From: Rhodopseudomonas faecalis
GTDB taxonomy: Bacteria > Pseudomonadota > Alphaproteobacteria > Rhizobiales > Xanthobacteraceae
Assembly: GCF_003217325.1 (NCBI RefSeq)
Contig: NZ_QJTI01000007.1
Span: 100,371 to 164,370 of the forward strand
Length of the DNA: 64,000 nt
Direction: 5' to 3'
Shown: positions 9,284 through 17,274 of the stretch, one piece after another
How the letters are laid out: each line of letters opens with the position of its first letter
How positions within the stretch are numbered: position 1 is the stretch's first letter
Notes under the pieces: model-generated
What the model saw: the letters and a program-made list of their open reading frames with translations, nothing else
Databases searched by the model: none
Told to the model about the DNA's origin: nothing
Made by a program: the position numbers and the translations under genes

Positions 9284-10720
9284 ATGTCGAGCCGAGCGCT
9301 CAGTTTAGCGACGGTGTTCGGTCTAATCGTCTGCTCTGCGACGACTGGACGAGCTGAAAACCTCGAGGCTGGCAAATCGCCGGCGCAGATTTTTGCGGGC
9401 ACTTGTGCGGTCTGTCACAAGAGTGCGCGTGGCCTAGTACGCACCGTGCCGCCGTCGTCGCTGCCCTCATTCCTGCGGCAACATTACACGACCAGCGCCG
9501 ACATGGCCGGGATGCTGAGCTCCTATCTGATGGGCAGCGGCGGCACCGATCCGCGTGGCCGCGGTGGCTTGACCCGGCAGGGCGAGGAAGCCAAGTCCGG
9601 CCGCGGCGCCGAGCCGGCCGAAGCTGCGCCGGGACGCCGGATGCGCGAAGCGCCGCCGCAGGCACCGGGCGCCGAAGCGGCCCGCCCGGCCGCCGAAGGG
9701 CAGGCCGACCAGCCGCCGCCGCGCAACCGCCGCGATTCCAAGCGCAAGCGTCAGGAACTGGAAAGCCAGCCGCCGGCGAGCGATGCGCCCGCCGCGACCG
9801 CCGCTGAGGAACAGCCGCAGCAGCCGCCGCGCAAGCGCAAGAAGGACAAGCAGCAGGCCAAGCCCGAGCCTAAGCCCGAGCCCACCGAGGCCGGCAAGAC
9901 TGAAGCTGGCAAGACCGAACCTGGCAAGACCGAAGCTGGCAAGGCTGAGGCTGGCAAGCCTGAGGCTGGCAAAACCGAAGCGGGTAAGGCTGACGCTAAG
10001 CCGGAACCCAAGGCGGACGCCAAGTCTGAACCGGCCAAGTCTGAACCGGCCAAGTCTGAACCCGCCAAGGCTGAGCCGGCTAAGTCCGAGCCGGCCAAGT
10101 CGGAACCGGCGAAGTCGGAACCGGCTAAGTCCGAACCTGCGAAGGCGGAGCCGGGCGAGGCAGCTAAGCCCGTGCCCGCGGTGCCGGCCAAGCCGGACGC
10201 CGCGCATGACGAGCCGGCCAAGGTGCAGGCTAAGCCCGATGCCGCCGACAAGGCGGAGCCGGCAGCGGCCCCCGCCGCGGCCGAGACCGTGAAGCAGCCG
10301 GAGGCGCCCAAGGCAGAGCCGGCCAAATCCGAAACGCCGAAGGCCGACGCTCCGAAGCCGGACACCCCGAAGGCGGAGACCCCGGCCAAGGCCAAGTCGG
10401 ACGATCACGACACCGCCAAGCCGGAGCCGGGCCACGACGCCAAGCCTGATGCCAAACCCGATGCCAAATCGGACGTGAAGTCGGAGCCGAAGTCGGATGT
10501 GAAGACCGACGCCAAACCGGAGCCCAAGCCGGAAGCCGCTCCGGCGCCGCGCTCCGATGACAGCGCCGATCGTCCGGCTGCGCCCGCCAGCAGCGAGCCG
10601 GCCGCGCGCCCGGCCGCGTCAACGGCGCCCGCGCAGCCGGTGGCGCCGCCGCCGGTGCCCGGTCCGCCGCCGCCGCCGGTCGAACCCGGCGCGCCCCCGG
10701 ATCTGCCGATCTCGAAGTAA
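9284..10720 (+). CDS. Exported cytochrome-c-like protein with a Pro/Lys/Glu/Ala repeat tail
   Basis: A 478-residue protein. Residues 1-24 form a Sec signal peptide (LATVFGLIVCSATTGRA, cleavage near A24). The mature N-terminus holds one haem-c motif, CAVCH at 41-45, within about 65 ordered residues; M74, M77 or M83 could be the distal haem ligand. From about residue 90 to the end it is low complexity. Residues 201-235 are seven TEAGK-type pentads and residues 248-287 are eight SEPAK-type pentads, followed by Lys-Pro-Asp/Glu stretches and a Pro-rich end. ATG 9284 has CTGGAGGAG. Function is unknown; the tail could span the periplasm or bind cell wall or envelope polymers (inference). Confidence 0.85.
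   Translation: MSSRALSLATVFGLIVCSATTGRAENLEAGKSPAQIFAGTCAVCHKSARGLVRTVPPSSLPSFLRQHYTTSADMAGMLSSYLMGSGGTDPRGRGGLTRQGEEAKSGRGAEPAEAAPGRRMREAPPQAPGAEAARPAAEGQADQPPPRNRRDSKRKRQELESQPPASDAPAATAAEEQPQQPPRKRKKDKQQAKPEPKPEPTEAGKTEAGKTEPGKTEAGKAEAGKPEAGKTEAGKADAKPEPKADAKSEPAKSEPAKSEPAKAEPAKSEPAKSEPAKSEPAKSEPAKAEPGEAAKPVPAVPAKPDAAHDEPAKVQAKPDAADKAEPAAAPAAAETVKQPEAPKAEPAKSETPKADAPKPDTPKAETPAKAKSDDHDTAKPEPGHDAKPDAKPDAKSDVKSEPKSDVKTDAKPEPKPEAAPAPRSDDSADRPAAPASSEPAARPAASTAPAQPVAPPPVPGPPPPPVEPGAPPDLPISK
9884..9988 (+). repeat. In-frame tandem repeat, seven 15-bp units (TEAGK)
   Basis: Seven consecutive 15-base units encode TEAGK, TEAGK, TEPGK, TEAGK, AEAGK, PEAGK and TEAGK. The units differ by silent and single-residue changes. 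They lie in the low-complexity tail of the cytochrome-like protein. Confidence 0.9.
10025..10144 (+). repeat. In-frame tandem repeat, eight 15-bp units (SEPAK)
   Basis: Eight consecutive 15-base units encode SEPAK three times, AEPAK once and SEPAK four times. Near-identical units of 15 bases can gain or lose copies without breaking the reading frame. Confidence 0.9.
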
Positions 10721-10739
10721 CGCGATCCCATCAATCACC

Positions 10740-10777
10740 AACCGGCGCGGCCCCAGGCTGCGCCGGTTTTGTTTGTT
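10740..10777 (+). terminator. Rho-independent terminator of the cytochrome-like gene
   Basis: A perfect 9-bp stem, AACCGGCGC (10740-10748) and GCGCCGGTT (10760-10768), is followed by the T-rich TTGTTTGTT. It starts 20 bases after the stop codon. Confidence 0.85.
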
Positions 10778-10784
10778 GCCCACA

Positions 10785-10814
10785 TTGGAGTAGCGCTCTA
10801 GAGTAATGCTCCAA
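10785..10814 (+). promoter_or_regulatory. Palindromic operator, probably for the TetR regulator
   Basis: A 30-base imperfect palindrome centred between 10799 and 10800. The outer arms are TTGGAG and CTCCAA, the core is CTCTAGAG. It can also be read as two copies of GAGTA-x2-GCTC spaced 2 bases apart. It ends 14 bases before the regulator start. A possible -35 (TTGCCC, 10776-10781) places the -10 (CTAGAG, 10798-10803) in the palindrome centre, which would give autorepression. Binding is inferred. Confidence 0.6.
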
Positions 10815-10827
10815 GGTGGGCGGGCCG

Positions 10828-11433
10828 ATGAGCGCAGTGCGGGATCAGGTATTGGCGGCGGGCCTGGCGGTGTTCGACCGCGACGGGCTGGAGAGCGGCA
10901 CGGTGGCCGCGATCCGGCAGCGCGCCGGGCTGTCGAACGGCAGTTTCTTCCATCTGTTCAAGAGCAAGCAGGAACTGGCCGGCGCGTTGTTCGTCGACGT
11001 GCTGCGCCGCTACCACGCGGCGATCATGGCGCCGCTCGATGGTGCCGCGATCGGCGCCGCAGCGGGCATCGAACGGCTGATCCGCGCCCATCTCGATTGG
11101 GTGATGCTGCACCGTCTGGAAGCGCGCTTTCTGTTCGAGATCGCCCGCAACGAGTGGGGCGGCGAGGTGCGCGCCGCGCAGCGCGCCGAAAACGACAAGC
11201 TGGCCGAGCGGCTCGATGGCTGGCGCCAGCCACTGCTGCTGCGCGGCGAATTGGTGGCGATGCCGGCCGCGCTGTTTTTCGCGCAGTTGATCGGGCCGGC
11301 GCAGATGCTGTGCCGCGGCTGGCTGTCGGGGCGCGATCGCAGCGATCCGCGCCAGCACGCCGATCAACTGATCGACTGCGCGATTCGCGCGCTGGTCGTG
11401 CAGGCCCGCGCCAACCAGGAGGACACGCCATGA
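10828..11433 (+). CDS. TetR/AcrR family transcriptional regulator
   Basis: A 201-residue one-component repressor. The N-terminal helix-turn-helix (TVAAIRQRAGLSNGSFFHLF followed by KSKQEL, about residues 24-49) is typical of TetR proteins. The remaining all-helical domain should bind a small ligand. ATG 10828 was chosen because AAGGTGG lies 8 bases upstream; a GTG at 10816 is possible. Its stop overlaps the thioesterase start by four bases (ATGA), so the two are translationally coupled. The palindrome at 10785-10814 is its likely operator. The ligand may be an acyl- or aryl-CoA, judging by the partner gene (inference). Confidence 0.9.
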   Translation: MSAVRDQVLAAGLAVFDRDGLESGTVAAIRQRAGLSNGSFFHLFKSKQELAGALFVDVLRRYHAAIMAPLDGAAIGAAAGIERLIRAHLDWVMLHRLEARFLFEIARNEWGGEVRAAQRAENDKLAERLDGWRQPLLLRGELVAMPAALFFAQLIGPAQMLCRGWLSGRDRSDPRQHADQLIDCAIRALVVQARANQEDTP

Positions 11434-11939
11434 CCGCCACCAGCGACGCCGGCTTTGCGGCCATTGCTGAAAAGATCCACGATCACGTCGGCCGCCAGGG
11501 GTTCATGGCGCTGCTCGGCGCCGAACTGACCGAGCTTGGGCGCGGGTCATGCACGCTGGCCGTGCCGCATCGCTCCGAACTGTTGCAGCAGCACGGCTTT
11601 TTTCACGGCGGCGTCAGCGCGTTTCTGGTCGATAACGCCACCACCATCGCCGCGGCCAGTTCGCACGGCCAATTGGCACTGACTGCCGAGTTCAAGCTCA
11701 ACTATCTGGCGCCGGCGCAGGGCGAGCGGCTGTTGTGCCGGGCGAGGGTGATCAAACCGGGGCGGCAGATCGCGGTGGTGGCGGCGGATGTGTTCTGCCT
11801 GCGTGACGGTGCGGAGATCCACACCGCCACCGCTTTGGCCTCGATTGCGATGCTCGATGACGCCAAGGGCGCAAAGCACAGCGATCAAAAGCACAGTGAT
11901 CAAAAGCACAACGACGCAAAGCAGAAGAGCCCGGCCTGA
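11430..11939 (+). CDS. PaaI family hotdog-fold thioesterase
   Basis: A 169-residue acyl-CoA thioesterase-like protein. The hotdog core includes LLQQHGFFHGGVSAFLVDNA, where the HGG motif and following acidic residue match the PaaI active site, and TAEFKLNYLAPAQGERL. It probably hydrolyses a CoA thioester; the substrate is unknown. The last 30 residues are an unusual polar tail with three copies of a KHSDQ-like pentad (11874-11918). The start overlaps the tetR stop (ATGA), so both are one operon under the palindromic operator. Confidence 0.88.
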   Translation: MTATSDAGFAAIAEKIHDHVGRQGFMALLGAELTELGRGSCTLAVPHRSELLQQHGFFHGGVSAFLVDNATTIAAASSHGQLALTAEFKLNYLAPAQGERLLCRARVIKPGRQIAVVAADVFCLRDGAEIHTATALASIAMLDDAKGAKHSDQKHSDQKHNDAKQKSPA

Positions 11940-11956
11940 GGACAGGCCGGGCTCTT
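11926..11956. terminator. Bidirectional terminator hairpin
   Basis: AGAGCCCGGCCTG (11926-11938) and CAGGCCGGGCTCT (11943-11955) form a perfect 13-bp stem with a 4-base loop. It overlaps the end of the thioesterase gene and lies between convergent genes. The minus-strand read-out is followed by TTCTGCTTTG, so it may end the rplI transcript as well. Confidence 0.75.
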
Positions 11957-11987
11957 GCTGTGGTGATGGAAAACGGGGAGGCCGGGC

Positions 11988-12572
11988 TTACTGCTCGGTC
12001 TCTTCCTCGTCCTGCACCGCATCCGGATCGAAGAACTCGCCGGCGGCGGCCAGCGCTTCGGCAGCGGCGTCCTGATCTTCGCGGCGGGTCGAGATGTCTT
12101 CGCCACGGTTGATGCGCTCGGCTTCTTCAGCGCTGCGCGCCACGGTGACCGACACGCCGACTTCGACTTCCGGATGCACGGCGATCGAGATCTCGTGCTT
12201 GCCGATGGTCTTGACCGGGGCGTCGAGCAGCACCTGGCTGCGGCTGATCTGGATGCCGTCGGCAGCGAACGAGGCGATGATGTCGCGCACCGACACCGAA
12301 CCGTACAGCTGGCCGGCTTCCGAAGCCTGACGCAGCACCACCACGTTGCGGCCTTCGATCTTCTCGGCGACCTTCACGGCTTCGCCCTTGGCGGCGAGGT
12401 TGCGCGCCTCAAGGTCGGCCTTCATGTGCTCGAACTTGGCGCGGTTGTCGGCGGTGGCGCGCAGCGCCTTGCCGCGCGGCAGCAGGAAGTTACGGGCATA
12501 GCCGTCCTTGACCTTGACGATATCGCCCATCTGACCGTGCTTGGCGACGCGTTCCAGCAGAATGACTTCCAT
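11988..12572 (-). CDS. rplI: 50S ribosomal protein L9
   Basis: Large-subunit protein L9, 194 residues. The N-terminal domain begins [20 protein letters not shown] and contains the conserved [16 protein letters not shown]; the C-terminal domain follows a long helix. The C-terminus is extended by about 45 acidic Ala/Glu/Asp-rich residues compared with E. coli L9 (149 aa), as is common in related alphaproteobacteria. ATG 12572 has AAGGAGA upstream, deciding against the longer ORF. It is the last gene of the rpsF-rpsR-DUF2232-rplI cluster. Confidence 0.97.
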   Translation of the reverse strand: MEVILLERVAKHGQMGDIVKVKDGYARNFLLPRGKALRATADNRAKFEHMKADLEARNLAAKGEAVKVAEKIEGRNVVVLRQASEAGQLYGSVSVRDIIASFAADGIQISRSQVLLDAPVKTIGKHEISIAVHPEVEVGVSVTVARSAEEAERINRGEDISTRREDQDAAAEALAAAGEFFDPDAVQDEEETEQ

Positions 12573-12621
12573 GATGTTCTCCTTGTCAGTGTATGCGTGT
12601 GATTGAAAATTCGTTTCAGGT

Positions 12622-13587
12622 TCAGTCGTCGTTTGCCGCACGGGGCGGCGGCTGCCGGGCGAAACGCCGCCGGAAGCCGAACAAGGCCTCGGCAATGCCG
12701 AAGGCGACCGCCAGCAGGATCGGCCAGCCAAACACCATGCACAGCGCGTAGCTGGAGCCGAGGATGAAGGTGCGGTTGCGTGAGCCCTGGGTCAGGGTGT
12801 GAAGGGTGGCGAGGCCCTGCAGCGCATAGACCATCATCAGCGCGGCGGTGGCGGCGCGGCTGACGATGCCGGGCAGGCCGTCCAAAAAGCTGCCGGCGAC
12901 CGCCAGCGACAGCGCGGCCAACGTCATCGGCGGCAGGGTGAGGGCGTTCAGATCGGGCCACGGCCGCTGCAGGTGTCCGGACATCGCGGTGATCTTGCCG
13001 GCCAGCCACAAATTCACGGTGAGCGTCATCATCGCCATCAGGGCGCCAGCCGACGGAGCCACGGCGGCGAGCGCGGTGGCGAGTTGCTCAATGTCGCCGC
13101 GCGGACTGCTGCTGCTTTCGCTCAAAACTTTGATCAGGCTGTTGCGGAGGCCCTCGGTGAAGCTGTTGCTGTCGCCGCCCACGGTGAACAGCATCACCAC
13201 GGTGGTCAGCGTAGCCAGGCCAGCGATCCAGAGCAGAATGCGCTCAACCGGGTACCATTCCAGCGTGCTCGGCCCCCCGGAAGGCGACATCGCCAGCGGC
13301 GCCGCACGGCCGAGCAGCGCCAGGCGGCCGAGCCACCAGGCGGGCAGAGCAATGGTCACCAGAAACGCCGCGAGATAGGGCAGGCCGAAAATCGTGCCAA
13401 GTCCGAGCGCGGCGGCCAAGCCGCCAATCGCGGCGCCAGCCGAGCCCCAGCCGAGCGCAGCGACCATCAGCGGCAGCGGAGCCAGGTAAAATAGCAATAC
13501 CGAGATCATCGCGCCCGAAACGAGCGAGCCGAACATCAACGCCGACGCGCAGCCGGCTGCCAGATTGATCAGGATATTGAAAATCAT
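12622..13587 (-). CDS. DUF2232 family multipass membrane protein
   Basis: A 321-residue integral membrane protein with about eight hydrophobic segments (for example [19 protein letters not shown] at the start and [18 protein letters not shown]). It belongs to the DUF2232/YybS-like group, which commonly sits between rpsR and rplI; its function is unknown. ATG 13587 has AAAGGAG upstream. It lies 131 bases after rpsR and 49 before rplI, so it is almost certainly in the ribosomal protein transcript. Confidence 0.85.
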   Translation of the reverse strand: MIFNILINLAAGCASALMFGSLVSGAMISVLLFYLAPLPLMVAALGWGSAGAAIGGLAAALGLGTIFGLPYLAAFLVTIALPAWWLGRLALLGRAAPLAMSPSGGPSTLEWYPVERILLWIAGLATLTTVVMLFTVGGDSNSFTEGLRNSLIKVLSESSSSPRGDIEQLATALAAVAPSAGALMAMMTLTVNLWLAGKITAMSGHLQRPWPDLNALTLPPMTLAALSLAVAGSFLDGLPGIVSRAATAALMMVYALQGLATLHTLTQGSRNRTFILGSSYALCMVFGWPILLAVAFGIAEALFGFRRRFARQPPPRAANDD

Positions 13588-13718
13588 CAGCTGTCCCGCT
13601 CCTTTCGAGCGGTTAGAGGCCAAGGGCCCCAACCATCGGCGAGCGGAACGACCCGGACGCCTTATGAAAAATACGACAGAGAGAAACGGCCGGCAGCAAA
13701 AGCTGCCGGCCGAATGCG

Positions 13719-13958
13719 TCAGCGAATGACGTAGGGCAGCAGACCCAGGAACCGGGCGCGCTTGATGGCGCGGGCCAGCTCACGCTGCTTCTTGGCGGAC
13801 ACGGCAGTGATGCGGCTCGGCACGATCTTGCCGCGCTCGGACACGTAACGCATCAGCAGCTTGGAATCCTTGTAGTCGATCTTCGGCGCATTCGCGCCCG
13901 TGAACGGGCAGGTCTTGCGGCGACGGAAAAACGGGCGGCGGGCACCAGCTTCGGCCAT
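13719..13958 (-). CDS. rpsR: 30S ribosomal protein S18
   Basis: Small-subunit protein S18, 79 residues, the usual length. It contains the signature [30 protein letters not shown] and the conserved C-terminal [17 protein letters not shown]18 forms a heterodimer with S6 on 16S rRNA, and rpsF lies five bases upstream. The shared CPFTG cysteine motif resembles zinc-binding S18 forms but has only one cysteine, so no zinc ribbon is expected. Confidence 0.98.
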   Translation of the reverse strand: MAEAGARRPFFRRRKTCPFTGANAPKIDYKDSKLLMRYVSERGKIVPSRITAVSAKKQRELARAIKRARFLGLLPYVIR

Positions 13959-13963
13959 ATCTC

Positions 13964-14410
13964 TTACTCCTCGGTCGCTGCAGGGGCGGCGGCGTCATCG
14001 CGCGGGCGGCGCGGGCCACGATCACCACGGAAGCCGTCACGGTCGCCACGCATGCCACCGCCGCGATCGTCACGATCGCGATCACGATCGGCCTTGCGCA
14101 TCATGGCCGACGGACCTTCCTCGAGTTCGTCAACGCGAACGGTGAGGTAACGAATGATGTCTTCGTTGATCCGCTCTTGGCGCTCGATCTCCGCCACCAC
14201 CGCGGCCGGGCCGTCGATGTTGAGCATCACGAAATGCGCCTTGCGGTTCTTGTTCATGCGATAGGTCAGCGAACGCAGGCCCCAAGACTCAGTCTTGGTC
14301 ACCTTGCCACCGAGGCTCTCGATCACACCCGTGATCTGGGTGGTCAGGTCTTCCACCTGCTGGGCGCTCGCGTCCTGACGCGCGAGAAAAACATGCTCAT
14401 AAAGAGGCAT
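13964..14410 (-). CDS. rpsF: 30S ribosomal protein S6
   Basis: Small-subunit protein S6, 148 residues. The ferredoxin-like core starts [18 protein letters not shown] and includes [20 protein letters not shown]. The C-terminal 45 residues are a charged Asp/Arg/Gly-rich extension ([17 protein letters not shown]) not present in the minimal protein and likely disordered. ATG 14410 has GAAAGGACC upstream. It leads the rpsF-rpsR-DUF2232-rplI cluster and follows a leader of about 180 bases. Confidence 0.97.
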   Translation of the reverse strand: MPLYEHVFLARQDASAQQVEDLTTQITGVIESLGGKVTKTESWGLRSLTYRMNKNRKAHFVMLNIDGPAAVVAEIERQERINEDIIRYLTVRVDELEEGPSAMMRKADRDRDRDDRGGGMRGDRDGFRGDRGPRRPRDDAAAPAATEE

Positions 14411-14600
14411 GATGGTCCTTTCCAAGGTTGATCGCCGATCCCAGCGACAAGCCCCTCGAACCCTTCGGAAAGGACTCGGAATGCTCAGAAGGCGGAAGCA
14501 CGGGACGACGGGCCGACTGGCCCTGCCACATCATATTCGCCAAAGGAGAAAATGCTGAAGCCGTCCGTTCAGCTCCCGGCCGGGATCTGCGGATGCGCGG

Positions 14601-14628
14601 GTTATACGGGTTTTGCGGGGCTTGGCAA
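14601..14628 (-). promoter_or_regulatory. Candidate promoter of the rpsF operon
   Basis: On the minus strand TTGCCA (14628-14623) and TATAAC (14606-14601) are separated by 16 bases, a good match to a housekeeping promoter. Transcription would begin near 14594, leaving a 5' leader of about 180 bases before rpsF, room for autoregulation by S6:S18. Confidence 0.5.
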
Positions 14629-14677
14629 GGGTGAAGCGGCCGCGGACCAGGCCCGAAGCCGGCAAATCGCGTCAAGC

Positions 14678-15979
14678 TTACAGATTAAAGTGCAGCTGGT
14701 CATCGGCGTGCGCCCGGGACGGGTCGGCTGCGGCCGGATCTCCATTGAGCGATGGGACCAGATTGGGGGCGTTCAGGCTCGGCCGGCAGATCACGAACAT
14801 GCCTTTGCCGCGCCGCTTGGCTTCATACATCGCCAGATCGGCCGAACGCAGCAGTTCGTCGGTGGTGCGGCCGTCGCGCGGATAGCCGGCAATACCGACG
14901 CTGACGCCGATCCGCAGCGGCTGCTGCTGGTCGACGTCGAACGGGTGCGAGATGACGGCGACGATGCGCTCGGCGATCGACGTGGCCTGATCGGTGTCGA
15001 GCCCGGGCAGCAGAATCACGAATTCGTCGCCGCCGACCCGAAACACCATGTCGCTGCTGCGAATCGAATCGCGCAGCCGGTGTGCCACCGCGACCAGAAT
15101 GGCATCGCCCGCCGCGTGCCCGTAGCGGTCATTGGCGGCTTTGAAGCCGTCGAGGTCGAGGCAGAACACCGAAAAACGCCGCTGGCTGCCGTCGATCGCC
15201 AGTGCCGCCTTGCGCAGCTGCTCGTCGAACGCCTTGCACTGCATGATCCGGTTCGGCAGGCCGGTCAGCGGGTCGGCGTTGGCTAACCGCCGATTTTCTT
15301 CTTCAGACATAAAGAGATGGAGCAGGACCTGATAGTTCTCCATCAAGATCAGCGAGATCGCGACGCCGAAAATCGGCACCAGCAGCGCCAGCACGGCCAT
15401 TTCCGGATAGGGCGACAGCAACATGGTGCTGGCGAGCGGCGTCGCCAGAATCGCGATCATCAGGATCGCCAGGCGCGGCGTACCGGCGTTGCGCGATGAA
15501 ATCCCGCCGGACAGGCCGGCAATCACCATGCCGGCCAGCAGCGTCAGCATCAGATCGCCAGACAGCACACACAGGCCGCAGCCAAGCCCGAAGGTCACGG
15601 TCCAGACCAGGGTCAGCAGCACCACCAATTTGACGCTTTCGAGCTGGCCTCGCGATTCCAGCCTTTCCTGGCGGACCACCGCCAGATAGCGGGCGACACC
15701 GAGCACGACCTCGAGCGCCAGCCAGGAATAGGCCCAGGTAGCGCCAGTTGATACCGCCGTGGTACTGACCATCAGCAGCGTGGAGGCGATCGCCAAAACC
15801 AGCGTGCCTCGCTTGGTCTGGCTGTGCAGCACCAGGCGGCTCAGAATCGCTTCCGGCTGCGGGCGCGGGCCACTGGTCAGCCAGTCGACGACACGCGACA
15901 GCGCTCCGCCGCCGATGCCATCATCGGCGCGGCGGTGATCGAACGCCATCAAGCTTTGTTCCGGCTTCAACAATCGCAT
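14678..15979 (-). CDS. Membrane-bound diguanylate cyclase (GGDEF)
   Basis: Predicted to make cyclic di-GMP from two GTP. The 433-residue protein has a hydrophobic N-terminal half with about six transmembrane segments, then a GGDEF domain with the intact active-site motif GGDEF at 316-320 and an inhibitory-site RSSD five residues before it. The metal and substrate motif ADPLTGLPNR is also intact. There is no EAL domain and no recognised sensory domain. The start is uncertain: ATG 15979, ATG 15949 and TTG 15985 are all possible. It is divergent from fabD. Confidence 0.92.
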   Translation of the reverse strand: MRLLKPEQSLMAFDHRRADDGIGGGALSRVVDWLTSGPRPQPEAILSRLVLHSQTKRGTLVLAIASTLLMVSTTAVSTGATWAYSWLALEVVLGVARYLAVVRQERLESRGQLESVKLVVLLTLVWTVTFGLGCGLCVLSGDLMLTLLAGMVIAGLSGGISSRNAGTPRLAILMIAILATPLASTMLLSPYPEMAVLALLVPIFGVAISLILMENYQVLLHLFMSEEENRRLANADPLTGLPNRIMQCKAFDEQLRKAALAIDGSQRRFSVFCLDLDGFKAANDRYGHAAGDAILVAVAHRLRDSIRSSDMVFRVGGDEFVILLPGLDTDQATSIAERIVAVISHPFDVDQQQPLRIGVSVGIAGYPRDGRTTDELLRSADLAMYEAKRRGKGMFVICRPSLNAPNLVPSLNGDPAAADPSRAHADDQLHFNL

Positions 15980-16294
15980 CCCCAACTGCGCCCCGGACTA
16001 TCGGGGTGATCGTTGCGGCGCCATTAAGGTCGGCCGATCGGTATGAATCAGCGTGAATTGTTTGTTGCCGGAAATCGGCGGGCTTTTGCCTGTTGATCGT
16101 CAATCTGGCTTGACAGCACCGCGCTTGCGGGTCTCTTACGGCCAAGCTTGCCGCGCCATGCGTGCCAAGAGATTGTTTTCTTGGTTGATCCTCTTCTGGC
16201 AGGCCGTTGATTTTATTAATGATCGCTGGCTCCGCGCAACGATGTGCCGGGCCGGCTTGGCCCTGGTCGTGGGCAGTCAATGTGGGGGCGATTG
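15980..16294. other. Intergenic region between GGDEF gene and fabD
   Basis: A 315-base divergent region. It contains TTGACA (16110-16115), 18 bases, then TCTTAC (16134-16139), a candidate promoter reading toward fabD, and a short hairpin CCAAGA/TCTTGG near 16168. No gene was recognised. Confidence 0.4.
16110..16139 (+). promoter_or_regulatory. Candidate fabD promoter
   Basis: A perfect -35 TTGACA at 16110-16115 is followed after 18 bases by TCTTAC, a weak -10. It lies about 155 bases upstream of fabD and could drive fabD-fabG. Confidence 0.3.
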
Positions 16295-17254
16295 ATGACG
16301 GCAGCATTCACTTTCCCAGGACAGGGATCGCAAACCGTGGGGATGGGCAAGGCGCTGGCCGATGCCTTTCCGGTCGCGAAGGCGGTGTTCGACGAGGTCG
16401 ACGCGGCGCTTGGCGAAAAGCTCACCCAGGTGATCTGGGAAGGGCCGGCCGAGACGCTGCAGCTGACCGAGAACGCCCAGCCGGCGCTGATGGCGGTGTC
16501 GCTGGCGACGCTGCGCGTGCTGGAGACCGAAGCCGGCTTTGACGTGGGTCGCGATGCCGCGTTCGTCGCCGGCCATTCGCTCGGCGAGTATTCGGCGCTG
16601 GCGGCCGCCGGCAGCCTGACGATCAGCGATACCGCGCGGCTGCTGCGCACCCGTGGCCTGGCCATGCAGCGCGCGGTGCCGGTCGGCGTCGGCGCGATGG
16701 CGGCGTTGCTGGGCCTCGATTTCGAGGCGGCGACCGCGGTTGCCGAAGAGGCGGCGCAGGGCGAAGTCTGCCAGGCCGCCAATGACAATGGCGGTGGCCA
16801 GGTGGTGGTGTCGGGCGACAAGGCCGCGGTCGATCGCGCGGTCGAGATCGCCAAGGCCAAGGGCGCCAAGCGCGCCATGCTGCTGCCGGTGTCCGCTCCC
16901 TTCCATTGCCGGCTGATGCAGCCCGCCGCCGATGCGATGGCCAAGGCGCTCGCCGAGGTCACCATCAAGGCGCCCGCGGCGCCGCTGGTCGCCAATGTGC
17001 TCGCGTCGCCGGTGACCTCGCCGGAAGAGATTCGCCGGCTGCTGGTTGAGCAGGTGACCGGCACGGTGCGCTGGCGCGAGTCGGTGGCCTATATGGCCGG
17101 CCAGGGCGTCACGCATTTCTTCGAAATCGGCGCCGGCAAGGTGCTGAGCGGACTGGTGAAGCGAATCACCGACGGCGCCACCGGCCTTCCGGTCGGCGCG
17201 CCGGGCGATATCGCGGCGGCCAAGGACGCGCTCGCCGCGGCCAAATCCGCGTAG
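16295..17254 (+). CDS. fabD: Malonyl-CoA:ACP transacylase
   Basis: Transfers malonate from CoA to acyl carrier protein for fatty acid elongation. The 319-residue protein has the GQGSQ motif at 9-13, the nucleophilic Ser95 in GHSLGEYS and the catalytic His204 in PVSAPFH. ATG 16295 follows GTGGGGGCG. It begins a fabD-fabG-acpP-fabF cluster on the plus strand; fabG follows after 20 bases. Confidence 0.97.
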   Translation: MTAAFTFPGQGSQTVGMGKALADAFPVAKAVFDEVDAALGEKLTQVIWEGPAETLQLTENAQPALMAVSLATLRVLETEAGFDVGRDAAFVAGHSLGEYSALAAAGSLTISDTARLLRTRGLAMQRAVPVGVGAMAALLGLDFEAATAVAEEAAQGEVCQAANDNGGGQVVVSGDKAAVDRAVEIAKAKGAKRAMLLPVSAPFHCRLMQPAADAMAKALAEVTIKAPAAPLVANVLASPVTSPEEIRRLLVEQVTGTVRWRESVAYMAGQGVTHFFEIGAGKVLSGLVKRITDGATGLPVGAPGDIAAAKDALAAAKSA

Positions 17255-17274
17255 CCTCATCAAGGGAGAGACCC

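Noticed and set aside
9889..10144. The repeats as a CRISPR array
   Set aside because: Units are 15 bases, contiguous, in frame and coding, with no spacers and no cas genes.
9467..10435. Minus-strand ORF of leucine/arginine/glycine repeats opposite the cytochrome-like gene
   Set aside because: It is the reverse reading of the TEAGK and SEPAK repeats. The plus-strand frame has a signal peptide, a haem motif, a ribosome binding site and a terminator.
10806..11939. A single 377-residue ORF spanning tetR and the thioesterase
   Set aside because: The first 208 codons are out of frame with the TetR domain and look non-coding. The thioesterase starts at ATG 11430, overlapping the tetR stop.
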